From Calonectria ilicicola (taxonomy: Eukaryota; Ascomycota; Sordariomycetes; Hypocreales; Nectriaceae): DNA of 64,000 nt. Location of the stretch: the NCBI GenBank assembly GCA_020809705.1, contig CP085825.1, forward strand, positions 930,001-994,000, given 5' to 3'. Shown piece by piece: positions 1 to 10,321 of this stretch (its first letter is position 1; the number at the start of each line of letters is the position of its first letter). The notes beneath the pieces are model-generated. The model was not told where the DNA came from, made no database searches, and saw nothing but the letters and a program-made list of their open reading frames with translations. The position numbers and the translations under genes are program-made.

Positions 1-40
1 TTCCCGAAAGTGATGTCTTTTGGAGCGCCGAGTCCTGGCT

Positions 41-2196
41 TCAGGCGGTAGCTGCCGTGAGAGGCAAAGCCGCGGTAAACTCGCGGTAATCGATATCATG
101 TTTGATCAGCAGCTCCTCGTACTCATCTCTGAAGATTTCAAGCTGCTTGCTCTTTCCTCGCTCCCTTTCGAGCTCGGTTCTCGCCTCTAGAACATCGTTC
201 TTTGTGGCCTTGTACAATCTCTCGTTGGTCTTGGCCAATTTAATGGCATCGTTACGCTCCTTTTCGAGTTGCGCAATCCTGTCCTTCTCGCTCTTAAGTT
301 CGCTTTGGAGCTGATCCTTAATCTTGACTGTGTCCTTGTAAAGACCAAGGTTAGCAACAGACTCTGTTTTGACTGCGTCACGCTCCTTCGCAGCTGTGTC
401 GCGCTCCTTTGTCACCGCATCACGCTCCTTTTCGACTCGCGCAAGCTTGTCCTTGTCGGCCTTGAGGCTGATTTCAAGCTGCTCCTTGACCTTGACTGTG
501 TCCTTGTAAAGATTAAGGTTGGTGACGACCTCTGTCTTGGCTGCGTCACGCTCTTTCACGGCAGCGTTGCGCTCATTTGTCACGGCATCGCGCTGCTTTT
601 CGAGCTGGGTAACCTTGGTCTTCTCCTTCAATAGAAGGTCATCCTTCGCCTTGAGATCATTCTGTGCCTTCTGGTACAGTTTATTGACCTCATCAAATTT
701 CAGTTGCATCTGGTGCAACTTATCTGCGAAGTCATGCTTTTCTTTGTGGAGATGGCTGTTTTCTGCGTGCAGCTTTTCGTTGTGCTTCTTCTCGACATCA
801 TATTTGGTCTGAAGCTCATGAAGCTTGCCCTGCACGCTGATAACCTCGGCCATGCTCGTTTTCAGGCGGGTCTCAGTTACCGAACCGTCCACCTTTGTCT
901 TCTCCAGCTGCTGATGGAGTTTGGCAACGTGTGCCTTCTCGGCTTGAAGATCCTTGCGGGTCTTTTCAATAATGTCGTGATCCTCCTTCTCATTTTGAGC
1001 ATCCTTTGCCAATCGGTCCTCAAGACCATGGATCGTCTTGTTGAGCTCATCTTCCTTGTGCTTGGCTGCTGCCTGGGCATCGGCAAGCGACTTCGCCAGG
1101 TTGGTGGCCTTCGTTTCCTCTGCGCTAAGCTTGCCTCCCAGCTGCTTGCTCGCGAATGAAAGTCGGCATCAAGGGCATTGAATCGCTGGATGGGTGTCGT
1201 TAGTAACTACTTTGTTTCAGAATGGAGAGGCTACATACATCCTGGGCATACTTGGCAAGGTAACCAGCATGGTCGGCAAAGGCAACAGTCTGAGCCAATG
1301 TCTCAACGATGCTGTCGGGAAATGGGAGAGGCGTCAGAATTCGAGGAAGAGATGGCTGTGCCTGGGGAAGCTTGACTTCGAACTCGCTCCTCTTCAGAGA
1401 AGCCGGATGGGGAGGGTAAAAGCTGCTATTAAAGTCATCAGTATTGCATACCAAGAATAGATGCTTTGACTTACTGGCTGTGGCGGTTGATGTGCACGGA
1501 AAGAGACATTTCGCCAATATCCTCAGAATATTGGTTTTCCTTCATGTTCACAGCAAGTTTCTCCGTCTTCTGGTTCCATGAGCAGTTGATATCGTAGTAG
1601 GAGCTGAAAGAGAACTTGACGGTGTCGGTGCTGCTAACAGGTTGCATTTTCTGGACAGCATTGCGGAACTGGAAATCTTTCTCTTTTCCTGCAGAGCTCT
1701 TTGTCCATTGCCACACAGATAGCACTGGCTTTCCCTCACCAACTCCATCGGGAAGGATGAACATGGCCATCTCATTCTTTGCAAACTCGCGCCATTTGAT
1801 CTTGCCAGTCCAGATGCGTGTGCTTCCAGTAGGGTGCTGGTCTGCTGGTTGCCAAATGCGTTCGAGCCTCATAGTCTCGGAGAACAAAGAAGGATACCAA
1901 TGATGGTGGGCCATGGTAACAGTGAGGCTGTCATAGGCCTTTTGAACAGTCATGGTAAATGTGAACCAACTGGTTGTGAGAGTAAAGGTATCTTCGCCAT
2001 TGGAAGACTTCTTTACTTTGTCCACAATGAGATTCTCAAACCAGTTCTTCTTCTCAACACCATCGGAGTCTTTGGTCCATTGGGAGAAGAGGTAAACGCT
2101 ATCTCCAGTTCGAACAGGACCATTGGGGAAGACGACCACAAAAGTCTCGTTCTTGGCGGAGCTGCGCCAGGTGAGCTTTCCCGAGTAAATAAACAT
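41..2196 (-). CDS. Duplicated-domain plus coiled-coil protein of unknown function (frame break at exon 3)
   Basis: I do not recognise this family. The start is the ATG at 2196; the longer reading frame upstream adds only a non-conserved-looking leader. Exon 1 is 2196-1475 and exon 2 is 1425-1239, joined by a 49-nt intron with GTAAGT donor and AATAG acceptor. Residues 6-114 and 131-235 are two copies of one domain: each opens with K-[LI]-x-W-R-x-x-A-K-N-E, has a Q-W-T-K motif about 30 residues later and ends with a T-V/A-x-M strand. They look beta-rich. A proline-rich helical linker follows, then a long charged coiled coil (41-1141) with 56-residue tandem repeats at 592-257. The canonical second intron (1238-1186, 53 nt, CTAAC branch site) leaves the coiled coil out of frame; using a weaker AG at 1142 keeps frame and gives 669 aa. 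So it is either an unusual splice or a one-base frameshift near 1155. No signal peptide or membrane segment is visible. Confidence 0.7.
257..592 (-). repeat. Two 168-bp tandem repeats coding for 56-residue coiled-coil units
   Basis: Read on the minus strand, 592-425 and 424-257 encode two nearly identical 56-residue units. Each starts ERDAVT, repeats the short phrase KERD, and contains a shared L-Y-K-D-T-V-K motif followed by a Gln-Leu/Lys-rich heptad stretch. A third, decayed partial unit follows downstream. The pattern is an in-frame expansion of a coiled-coil rod. Confidence 0.8.
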
Positions 2197-4800
2197 CTTG
2201 TAAATAAAATTAGAGAAGGTGATAATTTTTGGGTATATGAAGATTAGATAGGAGAAGAAAAGGCTGTTGGAAGCTTGGGGAATGAGATTCAAGATGCGAG
2301 CAGATATGTGTACTTTATAGCCCGCGACTCACTCGGATACTATTCCGGTCGTCTCAATTCACTTGAATGTGGCTTCCCAGGATTCTCAGCAGCAGCCTGC
2401 CGGCAATACCGCAATTAGGTTCAATGGTTGCATATTTTGGAATAGTTTTTTGCATGTCTTAGCTAGTCACGAGCTGGGATCAAATGTGGCGGCCTAGGTG
2501 CGGAGAAAGAATGGGGAGCAGGCACTGAATCCGTTGCACGATCACCAATAGTCTCAGCCTCGAGGGCTTTGCTTACGATGCTCGGCATCAAAGTGTGCGT
2601 ATACCTTTTCGGACTTTACCACTTGAAGGTAGACGAGGCGTGTCCAGCCACAGCTGAGCTGCGACAGAGCATCCTGAGAAACCGGAGGAAACACTGAATT
2701 GAGGCCGCCATACGCCATGCCCCATTCCTCACTCGCAGCTATCAGTGAGGGGCTTAGGGCAGTAATTAATTACCAGTCTTGTGGCGGCTGTGGTGCAGCG
2801 AGCTATTAGATGCTTATGCAGTTCTGAGAAACTGAATCACGGCAGTATCGACAAATCAGCGACAAGTCAAAACGCCTAGACGCCTGAACTGGTTAAACCT
2901 AGGGCTGGTGGAGAGCTGATGAACCCGGCTCGGCTAACTAGAAAGAGGTAGTGCGGGCCTCGCCGAACCATTTTCAGCACGCCTCTCCCGTGTGGGCCAA
3001 ACGTGACCTCGGAGGTTCTTACCAATCAGTTTAATTAGTACAGTTGATAGAGGGGTCTTTCGCGGGTATGTTGGAGTTTTGAAAGGGCAGTGCTCACTGG
3101 CATTCTCTGAATTCCATTGAGAAGCGAGAGCCATGGCTGAGAGGAGCGGCGCCTCCCCCACGGGCTAGCCCTCTTGCTGCACGCTAACAGGTTTAGATCT
3201 AAGTTCTGGGTGAGGAGTTCGTTTCTTTGTCGCATTTTATCACATTGCACCGCGGTTTGCGCCCATACATGGGATAGACGAGGATCAAGTGGGCTCTGAA
3301 ACGGGTCGCCTATGTTATTTCTGGGTGTATATATGTGTATGTGTGTGGTGTGTTCTATCAATGGCTTTGATGCGCTCAATCAAGGCTTCAGGTGTGCTAG
3401 AACTGACTCAATTTCCGAATACAGGAATCTGTTGGACCAGAATACTATGAATTGCCATCGTAATTCTCAATTGTTTGTGGTAGATGCTCCCAGAGAAGTT
3501 TACTGCTTTGGGTTAGCATGTCTCGGTGCAGCCGGTAGACGCGTGTAAGATCACGTTAGCACCCACATTGACGCTATCTCTGCAGCTAAATGTCCTATCT
3601 CTTTCTCATTGCATACAGCACTCTGGAGGGTACTTTCGGCCGGCTGGGATATTGTTAGCGAGCTCACAAAACACTAGGCGTTTTGCCCAAACCTGCTGCC
3701 ATGGTTCCAGTAGGATCCACGCTACAAGCGACGGTTGAGGGGTACCATCAGGGAATCCGGGAGGTCGCGTGAGACAGGTAGATGCTGATTCATGCTGAAT
3801 GAATGGCAATGTAGCAGGATTGTTGGTAATTGGTCACGGTTTGACTAAGGTCAAAAGATGTGACCATGATCTGCTACTATGCTGACTTCTGAACCATTGT
3901 CTCTTCCGGTTTGTATGATGCCGGAAGTGACTTAGTACCTATAACAACACGTGACGCCAGTACATAACATTCACTGACTGATTTGTTTGCCTCTATTGAA
4001 CCCAGGTATCGATGCAGGCCCGTATCTTCTGGTGTTTCAGTTGCGTCTCTAATTGAAGACTAAAGAGTCTCGTCAAGTGAGCTAAATTGGTATGGCTCGA
4101 TCATGATCTTTCAATGGCCCTGCAGCAACAGATATTTGTTTTGTTGGACTAGGTGTGAGTTTCCTGCGATGTACAACCGCCGCATCTTGGCGGAGAAAGC
4201 CATCAACTTCGATCTAAATTTTCATAAGTTCACTGATATTGGAGTGCGGAGAGGGTTAATTTGATGGTTCTTAAGGTAGGCCAAATTACGAAGACCAATT
4301 AAAATTGTTTTAGGTGGCCCCAGTGTGCTTCTGGGAACATCCAGGTTAAGCCCAAGCACTTGTCTTTTTTTTTAAAGAAAAATTATGAAATAAGTACAAC
4401 CAGCTGATTTTGGCAAAAGGGCTATAGAAATTTTGAAACATAATGGACTAGTAATTATTGAGAGGCATGCGTGCAATTCAGCTCCACAATGTGATCGCAG
4501 GCAACGTGGTTCTCAAATCCGCCTTGCCACTAGCACTGCCGCAATCGCGACCAACACCGGACGGCATTTGGCAGCCAACAACCCAACCAGCTTAGGAGGA
4601 TGCTTCGCGCTGTTAATAATGCAGTCACGTGTTAGTTGCAGAGTAGAATTAACGCCGCTTTCGACCCCGCATTATCACCATTGATAACTCTCTTCATTCT
4701 CCTTTCATTGCTAAAAACGTACAATCGATCTTCTCCACTATATGCACCCCAGCCCCGGATTCAAAGCCACTACTCTCTGCTTACGCAATAGAAGAGTACC
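2197..4800. other. Intergenic region, no supported gene
   Basis: About 2.6 kb lies between the divergently oriented coiled-coil gene and the first HET gene. It holds only short scattered reading frames with no domain signal. It is AT-richer in its second half (about 4080-4440). No tRNA, 5S or transposon sequence was recognised. Confidence 0.6.
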
Positions 4801-7323
4801 ATGGAGAGTGTCGACAGTGATGAGTTTATTTACCCCAATATATCTGGCGAAGCGGCTCAGCACAGGGCTGTGTCGAACCTATGTTCCGACTGCCGCGGCA
4901 TACTTCAAAGAGTTTCAGAGCTGGAGAGTGGGGAACCCAAATTCACTCGGTTTTATTTTGAAGAGCGAGGCAAATGGGCAATGAGGCGAGCTGAGTTTGA
5001 ATCCGGTATGTCTGAAACTGGTCGGAAATACGGCGAATCAGCAGTTTTCCTCGATCTGCCGGAGGACAATTCCATGCCGCATAAGTCGGACCGCACAGAA
5101 CTCGTTGCAACATCTCTCCAAGGATGTCTGATGTGCACCTGGCTGGTCCAATCATTGAACTCCCGGTCACATCTCAGATCAGACACAACAGATTTTTGGC
5201 TGAAACGCCCAGCTACGATAGGAATTGATGAACGTAGGAGCTTTCTCAGTAACAAGTGTACCAGCCATTACCGCCTGGTCCTTAGGTGCCCAGCGCCGAC
5301 CCCAATCTGTCCATCTATTACTCCTTTTCAGGAATATGAGCCGAGGACCCTGGTTGATGGAAAGTGGTGTCGACCTTCTGCGCGTCAACCGTGGCCATAT
5401 CAGAGTCTGAGGGGTGATGAGGTCGCATCTCTCCTCATTGATGTCATCCCTTCGTCCACCTCCTCTCAGAATCTTCTAACTAACCTAATGAGCCTGGAAC
5501 AAGAGACTCCTTCTTCTGCCACGTGGAAACTATTTAATTCTTGGTTAAATATCTGTGATACAGACCATACAGAGTGCAAAGGCAGCTGGAAAAATACGTC
5601 ATCGTGCTCCCCAGCACGTCTCATTGACATTCAGTCGGCAAGTACAATTCGAATTGTCGAAAGTAGTACTATTATCTGTGAAGAACAGAATCACCAGCTC
5701 AAATATGCTACCCTTTCCCATTGCTGGGGAACTATTCATGAGCCACAATTAAACAAGGATACGGCAGAGACTCTCAAGAAAGGAATTTCGCCCAAAGAAC
5801 TACCCAGACTTTACCAGGACGCTGTCATTCTCGCCCGTCACCTGAATATTCATTATATGTGGATTGATTCGCTCTGCATTCTACAGGACTCCATGGACGA
5901 TTGGCGTCGCGAATCAGCAAAAATGGGGTCCATATACGAGAATTCATTTATATGCATTGCTGCTTCGGCTGCTATCAACAATAGTATTGGGTTCCTCGAC
6001 AGGCACAGTGCAGATTGGCCGCAGCCGTTGGTTCATGGTAATCTCATCATCAATGTGGACCTAAATAAGAAGCCATCAAGCCTCCACATAAGGCAACCAG
6101 GATGGTGTAGCAGGATTCGGACGCTTCTCGACTGGGGAGTGGATGGTGCGCCACTAAACCAGCGTGCATGGGTTCTTCAAGAACGTATGTTCGCGCCCCG
6201 AATCATCCACTGCACTTCTGATGAGTTCGTCTGGGAGTGTCGAAGGGGGGCAAGGTCGGAAAGCCACGTTACATTGACCTCCGGCGGAAGTATGGTGAAA
6301 GACGTATGGAACGAAATACACCACAGTGCTTCGCTTCTAGAGCAGCCCTCGGCAGGAAATTTACATTTGGATCAGAAAATTTCGCTTCTTGAAAGATGGA
6401 GTCAGGTTATCGGTCACTTCAGTTTGCTCAAGATAACGTTCCCGCAAGATCGCCTTCCAGCTATTTCTGCTGTCGCAAAGCGTTTGAAGCCGATATTGGG
6501 AGAGTACATAGCTGGATTATGGAAAGACTTCATGCCAAGTCAACTACTCTGGCGTCATCCAGGTCACCTCCAGTGTAAGAGAAATCACGATTTGGATCAC
6601 AGCAGCGGTCCATCTTGGACATGGTCAACATTGGACTGCGGTGTGATTCTCCCGTACTACAAGGACGAGATAAGTAAGAATTTCCCTTGCACAGGGAACC
6701 GAGGTCATGAAATGCTACTTGATGTCAACTCGACCACATATGTCAAGATCCTAGGGACTGATGTGGAGCTTGACGGGGAGGACGTGACGGGAATGGTCAA
6801 AAGTGGACGAATCGATCTCACTGGGCCACTCTTCCCTGTCTATGAAAGTGCAGCATTCGGGTATTTGCTGGGTACGCAAGCTCCACCCACTCATGACCCA
6901 AATATCGGAGTTAATTGGGACTGGGACGACATAGAGAGTCATAGGCTTGAACAATATGACTCACTCCGTCACGAGACTGTGAAGTCAATTCCGCCTGTCT
7001 GCAGCCCGGAAAATTCAGCACTACATCATGAATTATTGCTGTCGATCCACTCCCCAATTTTGACCAAGATGTGCTGCTTGCCAGTTCTCTCAGTGCGCAG
7101 CTCCAGCCAAGATTTTCCAAATTCTTTCATCCGCGGCCTCATCCTCGAGTCTGTGGAGGATGCTATCGGGGTCTATCAACGAGTTGGTCACTTTACATGC
7201 TCTCATACAACATTCAAGTGGTACACTAAAAATGAGCCTGATGCGGCAATCCCATTGACAGATGAATGGCCCTCGCGATTAGGGTTTAGTTTGGAGGAAG
7301 GTTTCACAATATGTATCATGTAA
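4801..7323 (+). CDS. HET-domain (heterokaryon incompatibility) protein, 840 aa
   Basis: This is a single intronless reading frame starting at an ATG in good context (TACCATGG). It has the three HET-domain (PF06985) signatures in order: A-T-L-S-H-C-W-G at about residues 303-310, the Y-M-W-I-D-S-L-C-I-L-Q-D block at about 352-363 followed by W-R-R-E-S-A-K-M, and N-Q-R-A-W-V-L-Q-E-R at about 453-462. Residues 1-120 have a Cys-pair segment (C-S-D-C; C-L-M-C) often placed before the HET domain in this family. The roughly 370 residues after the HET domain have no repeat or NTPase motif that I recognise. HET proteins act in non-self recognition and can trigger cell death on hyphal fusion; the partner and allele specificity of this one cannot be told from sequence. 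Family assignment is secure, exact role is not. Confidence 0.93.
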   Translation: MESVDSDEFIYPNISGEAAQHRAVSNLCSDCRGILQRVSELESGEPKFTRFYFEERGKWAMRRAEFESGMSETGRKYGESAVFLDLPEDNSMPHKSDRTELVATSLQGCLMCTWLVQSLNSRSHLRSDTTDFWLKRPATIGIDERRSFLSNKCTSHYRLVLRCPAPTPICPSITPFQEYEPRTLVDGKWCRPSARQPWPYQSLRGDEVASLLIDVIPSSTSSQNLLTNLMSLEQETPSSATWKLFNSWLNICDTDHTECKGSWKNTSSCSPARLIDIQSASTIRIVESSTIICEEQNHQLKYATLSHCWGTIHEPQLNKDTAETLKKGISPKELPRLYQDAVILARHLNIHYMWIDSLCILQDSMDDWRRESAKMGSIYENSFICIAASAAINNSIGFLDRHSADWPQPLVHGNLIINVDLNKKPSSLHIRQPGWCSRIRTLLDWGVDGAPLNQRAWVLQERMFAPRIIHCTSDEFVWECRRGARSESHVTLTSGGSMVKDVWNEIHHSASLLEQPSAGNLHLDQKISLLERWSQVIGHFSLLKITFPQDRLPAISAVAKRLKPILGEYIAGLWKDFMPSQLLWRHPGHLQCKRNHDLDHSSGPSWTWSTLDCGVILPYYKDEISKNFPCTGNRGHEMLLDVNSTTYVKILGTDVELDGEDVTGMVKSGRIDLTGPLFPVYESAAFGYLLGTQAPPTHDPNIGVNWDWDDIESHRLEQYDSLRHETVKSIPPVCSPENSALHHELLLSIHSPILTKMCCLPVLSVRSSSQDFPNSFIRGLILESVEDAIGVYQRVGHFTCSHTTFKWYTKNEPDAAIPLTDEWPSRLGFSLEEGFTICIM

Positions 7324-8354
7324 ATGGTCCAATTAATTCCCCGTGGGAGTTGAACATGAATCCTATGGTGCCTTTCGGAAATGGGCCGGTTGCTCTTGAG
7401 GCCGCTCTCCTTCTGGGCATGTTGAGAAGCCATCCAGGAAAGTGAGGTTAGCAAAGGTCAAGTTCGAAACTCATAGGCCTACTCCATATTTCAGAGGTGA
7501 TTATAAACGCCATGTTCCCTAATACTAGGCTATGATTGTTTCGCTCAGGGGACATTCAAGTCCCTCGACAAAAGTCGAAATTCGGATAGACTGAATCATC
7601 TCTCTGTAGACTCACAGAGGCTATCAATATGATCCCACTAGAACCATGAGGTTGTCACATACGACCATAGCTCTCAGAAAATACGGGATCCCGTCCGCTC
7701 TCCCATAGTCAATCTGAGAAGCGGTGAATTAGTACTCGGGTCGGTGACGACCGGGGAATCCTCGCTGTTGTATGTTTTTTGCTTCATTTTGCCTCTAGTC
7801 ATTTGGCCATTTTTATTTTTGCTAATTGATCTGTCCCGTTGCTGCTTACTGCTGTGGTGCTTATTTCGTGTATAACATACAGGCTTAATATTCTCAACAT
7901 GTGGGATCAAACTGCGAGGCAGTAATTATGATAAATCTCTATTACGAGCATACCTTGGTGATATTATCACAATACACGCTTCGAATGAGGATCTGAATGT
8001 CGCGTTCGAATTGGATTGATGGTGTTTAAGAGTAATCACAAGATAAAGGGGGAAATAAAAGTGGGTAGAAGGAGGGAATAAAAACTAATTCTTATCCTAA
8101 GAATACGTAACAAGGTTGTGTGGCTAAACTATTGATCCTTAGTACGGAACATGTCTCATTAGTGTCAGAGCTCAAGGAGAGGGATCATGAAAGCCCGACC
8201 TTCTACAACCCCAACCAACCAGTTTCTGAAACGAAACCTCACCGAGTCCTTCGACCATTGCGCCTTCGGATTTTTTTTCTCTCCTCCTTTGTGAAGGAGA
8301 AAAATGTCCCTCGGGGCGAACACCTCCTATGAAATATCTCATTTACTTTACTGC
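7324..8354. other. Intergenic region around the 5S rRNA gene
   Basis: Apart from the 5S rRNA gene at 7657-7775 nothing is supported here. It contains the 3' flank of the HET gene and AT-rich sequence (7900-8110) with short reading frames only. Confidence 0.6.
7657..7775 (+). rRNA. rrn5: 5S ribosomal RNA (divergent variant)
   Basis: The 119-nt segment starts with the fungal 5S opening ACATACGACCATAG and ends TTGTATGT, followed by a Pol III terminator run of T (7775-7780). Helix I pairs perfectly (ACATAC with GTATGT). Helix II pairs TCTCAGA with TCTGAGA. A terminal hairpin GGTCG-GTGA-CGACC is intact. The usual filamentous-fungal 5S has a different helix II and GGTGG-GTGA-CCACC here, so the differences occur as compensating pairs. 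This argues for a functional variant instead of a random pseudogene. Dispersed single 5S genes with several sequence types are known in Neurospora. Recognition is from memory of the family; expression is unproven. Confidence 0.88.
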
Positions 8355-8456
8355 ATGATGAGAATTCTCTCCATCTGCATCGGCCTTGCTGCCGTAGGGT
8401 CGAGTTCTTTAACCCTGCTTCAACGCTTTGTAACAAGACGACACTGGGTGGAATAG
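8355..8456 (+). pseudogene. 5' relic of the secreted Ser/Thr-rich protein family
   Basis: The frame starting ATG-ATG at 8355/8358 reads M-R-I-L-S-I-C-I-G-L-A-A-V-G-S, almost the same as the signal peptide of the intact gene at 9001 (M-R-I-L-S-I-C-V-G-L-V-A-F-G-S). The sequence just upstream also matches (TTTACT/ATTGCATSATGAGAATTCT). Homology is lost after about 20 codons and a TAG closes the frame at 8456. It is best read as the truncated 5' end of a duplicated gene. Confidence 0.75.
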
Positions 8457-9000
8457 TGGAACAGCGTAAACGTAGGTTCCGATGAAGGACGAGACGAAGG
8501 CTTGATCCTTCCATATTCTTGAAATAAGAGGATGGAGCCTTATTGACGTTTTCGCCATGCTTAGGCTGGGGAGTTAAGTGTCAAGCTCAGATTGGATGCA
8601 CGTCACCAACCATGATCAAAACGTCACGGGGGTTGACTTTGATAAGGAAAAGCAATTATTATTCAGAGAGAATGTAGGTAATGAAATTGCGTGGCTGGAC
8701 TATTACTTCTGCAAGAGTAATGATTTCCAGCCACTAGTCTCCAACAAGACCTACCAAGACCGCCATCGGGGTTCAATTCGTAAAAATGGCCACTCATGTT
8801 CAGGTAAAAAAAAAAAAGCATGCATATCGGGTAAGCATCAAGACTAAAACGCTTGGATCAGGGGAACAAGTTGGCAAAAGTTGACCAATTTAAGACACAC
8901 TCCAATTTCTTAATCACTCCGCCACTCCAGTTTTCAACCTTTTTTGTCTTTTCTGCGAGCTGGTTCCTCTGGTTGGTGATCTCATACTATTTATTGCATC
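8457..9000. other. Spacer between relic and intact secreted-protein gene
   Basis: No gene is supported. It includes a short A-run (about 8807-8817) and the immediate promoter of the gene at 9001. A frame at 8578-8847 has no recognisable features. Confidence 0.5.
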
Positions 9001-9909
9001 ATGAGAATTCTTTCAATCTGCGTCGGCCTCGTGGCCTTTGGCTCAATCACCTCTGCCCGCCAACATCAATGTGTGCCTTACCGCAAGAGCAGCAGCCTCG
9101 GTCTTCTGACGAGCAGCAGCTCTAGTGGTATTCCCGCCAGCTCCTCCGTTAGCGATAGCACTTTTGACAGCTCAACTGAGGCCGCGACCGATTTCACCAC
9201 TTTGCCAACAGAGGTCAATAGTGCAGTTACCACGACGGATACCACCACGACTCTTGCAGAGACAAACACAGAAGAAGTCGGCACAGATACCACAACGGAT
9301 GTCGTCTCCATTCCAACAGAAACGGGCACTTTTACCCTCAGTACAACTACAGAGCTATCTACCACAGAAACGCCCATTGAACCTATTGAACCAACAACAA
9401 CAGAAACCCCCGTTGAACCAGCAACTACCGAATCACCCACAACGACTGAAGAAGCAGCGGCTTCTACTTCTTCTCCAGCGGCTGTGCCGCTTTCTACATT
9501 TACCCTGGTAGCCGCTGGCACACAATATGTCGATGGCGAACAACCGCAATCAGGAGCAGCCTTCACCTTGATGTATTTCAAGCCTAGTGATCCAACTTAC
9601 GGAACGCACACATTCTCGATCGAGGATTCCACAGATTACCTAATGACAAATGGCCTTTATGTCCTCTATGTCCAAACCAACGGTGGGCTTTCGGTAGGCA
9701 CCGCACAGTCATCATCTTCAGTCCTAAAGCATATCGTCTGTGCTCGTGGGTTTGCAGGTGAGGAGTTTTCTTGTCATGTGAACACACTACCTGGAGTTAC
9801 TGGTTTTTTCTCCTCCACTACAGTCACATCAAACATTCCTATGTTTATGTACGAGCCGTTCAGCCCACCTGCCGATCGCGACCCATTCCAGTTTGTCATT
9901 CGTGCCTAA
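9001..9909 (+). CDS. Secreted mucin-like Ser/Thr-rich protein with C-terminal globular domain
   Basis: The product is 302 aa from an intronless frame. Residues 1-19 form a signal peptide (hydrophobic core ending A-F-G-S-I-T-S-A). Residues 30-165 are a low-complexity Ser/Thr/Glu/Pro region with T-E-T-P and P-T-T-T-E-type repeats, expected to be heavily O-glycosylated. Residues 165-302 are a compact domain starting V-P-L-S-T-F-T-L-V-A-A-G-T with a V-Y/F-x-I-E-D-S-T-x-Y-L-M-T-N-G motif and two cysteines (C-A-R-G and S-C-H-V). The architecture resembles fungal extracellular proteins with a carbohydrate- or wall-associated C-terminal domain; I cannot name a family with certainty. No GPI-type hydrophobic tail is present, so secretion or wall association is more likely than anchoring. 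It is flanked by a 5' relic (8355) and a 3' relic (10322) of the same family. Confidence 0.85.
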   Translation: MRILSICVGLVAFGSITSARQHQCVPYRKSSSLGLLTSSSSSGIPASSSVSDSTFDSSTEAATDFTTLPTEVNSAVTTTDTTTTLAETNTEEVGTDTTTDVVSIPTETGTFTLSTTTELSTTETPIEPIEPTTTETPVEPATTESPTTTEEAAASTSSPAAVPLSTFTLVAAGTQYVDGEQPQSGAAFTLMYFKPSDPTYGTHTFSIEDSTDYLMTNGLYVLYVQTNGGLSVGTAQSSSSVLKHIVCARGFAGEEFSCHVNTLPGVTGFFSSTTVTSNIPMFMYEPFSPPADRDPFQFVIRA

Positions 9910-10321
9910 GATGGCTGTTTGATATTGTTCTTCTTAGTCAATAATAACCCCACAGTATGCTGTAGTATAGAATTACTCTAATCAATATACATGAAAGGCT
10001 TTGCTTTGCAATCTAATTTTTTCCTTTTTCTTTTCCATTTTGAAATAAGTTACTAATTTCCAACTGTTACCGCTCAGAGCCAAAAACTAGGACTCTCTGT
10101 TACATAAATGTGATTTCGTCAAGTTTTCGCCGAAACCACCTGTCTCAAGGACAACTCTCGGAGTTTTCATGAGAGTATCAAATGTTACGCCGTACAGACG
10201 GTTAAATTCATGGTTCTCGTTCGAGCAGATCATGGCCAGACTTAGTTGTATCTGCTACCGTTGTGACTTCAGAGCTCCCTCCTGATCAGGCCCATTTTTT
10301 TAAAGCCACACTAAGATCTAA
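9910..10321. other. Spacer between secreted-protein gene and its 3' relic
   Basis: About 410 bp of AT-rich sequence with the 3' flank of the gene at 9001. No reading frame or RNA gene is supported. Confidence 0.5.
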
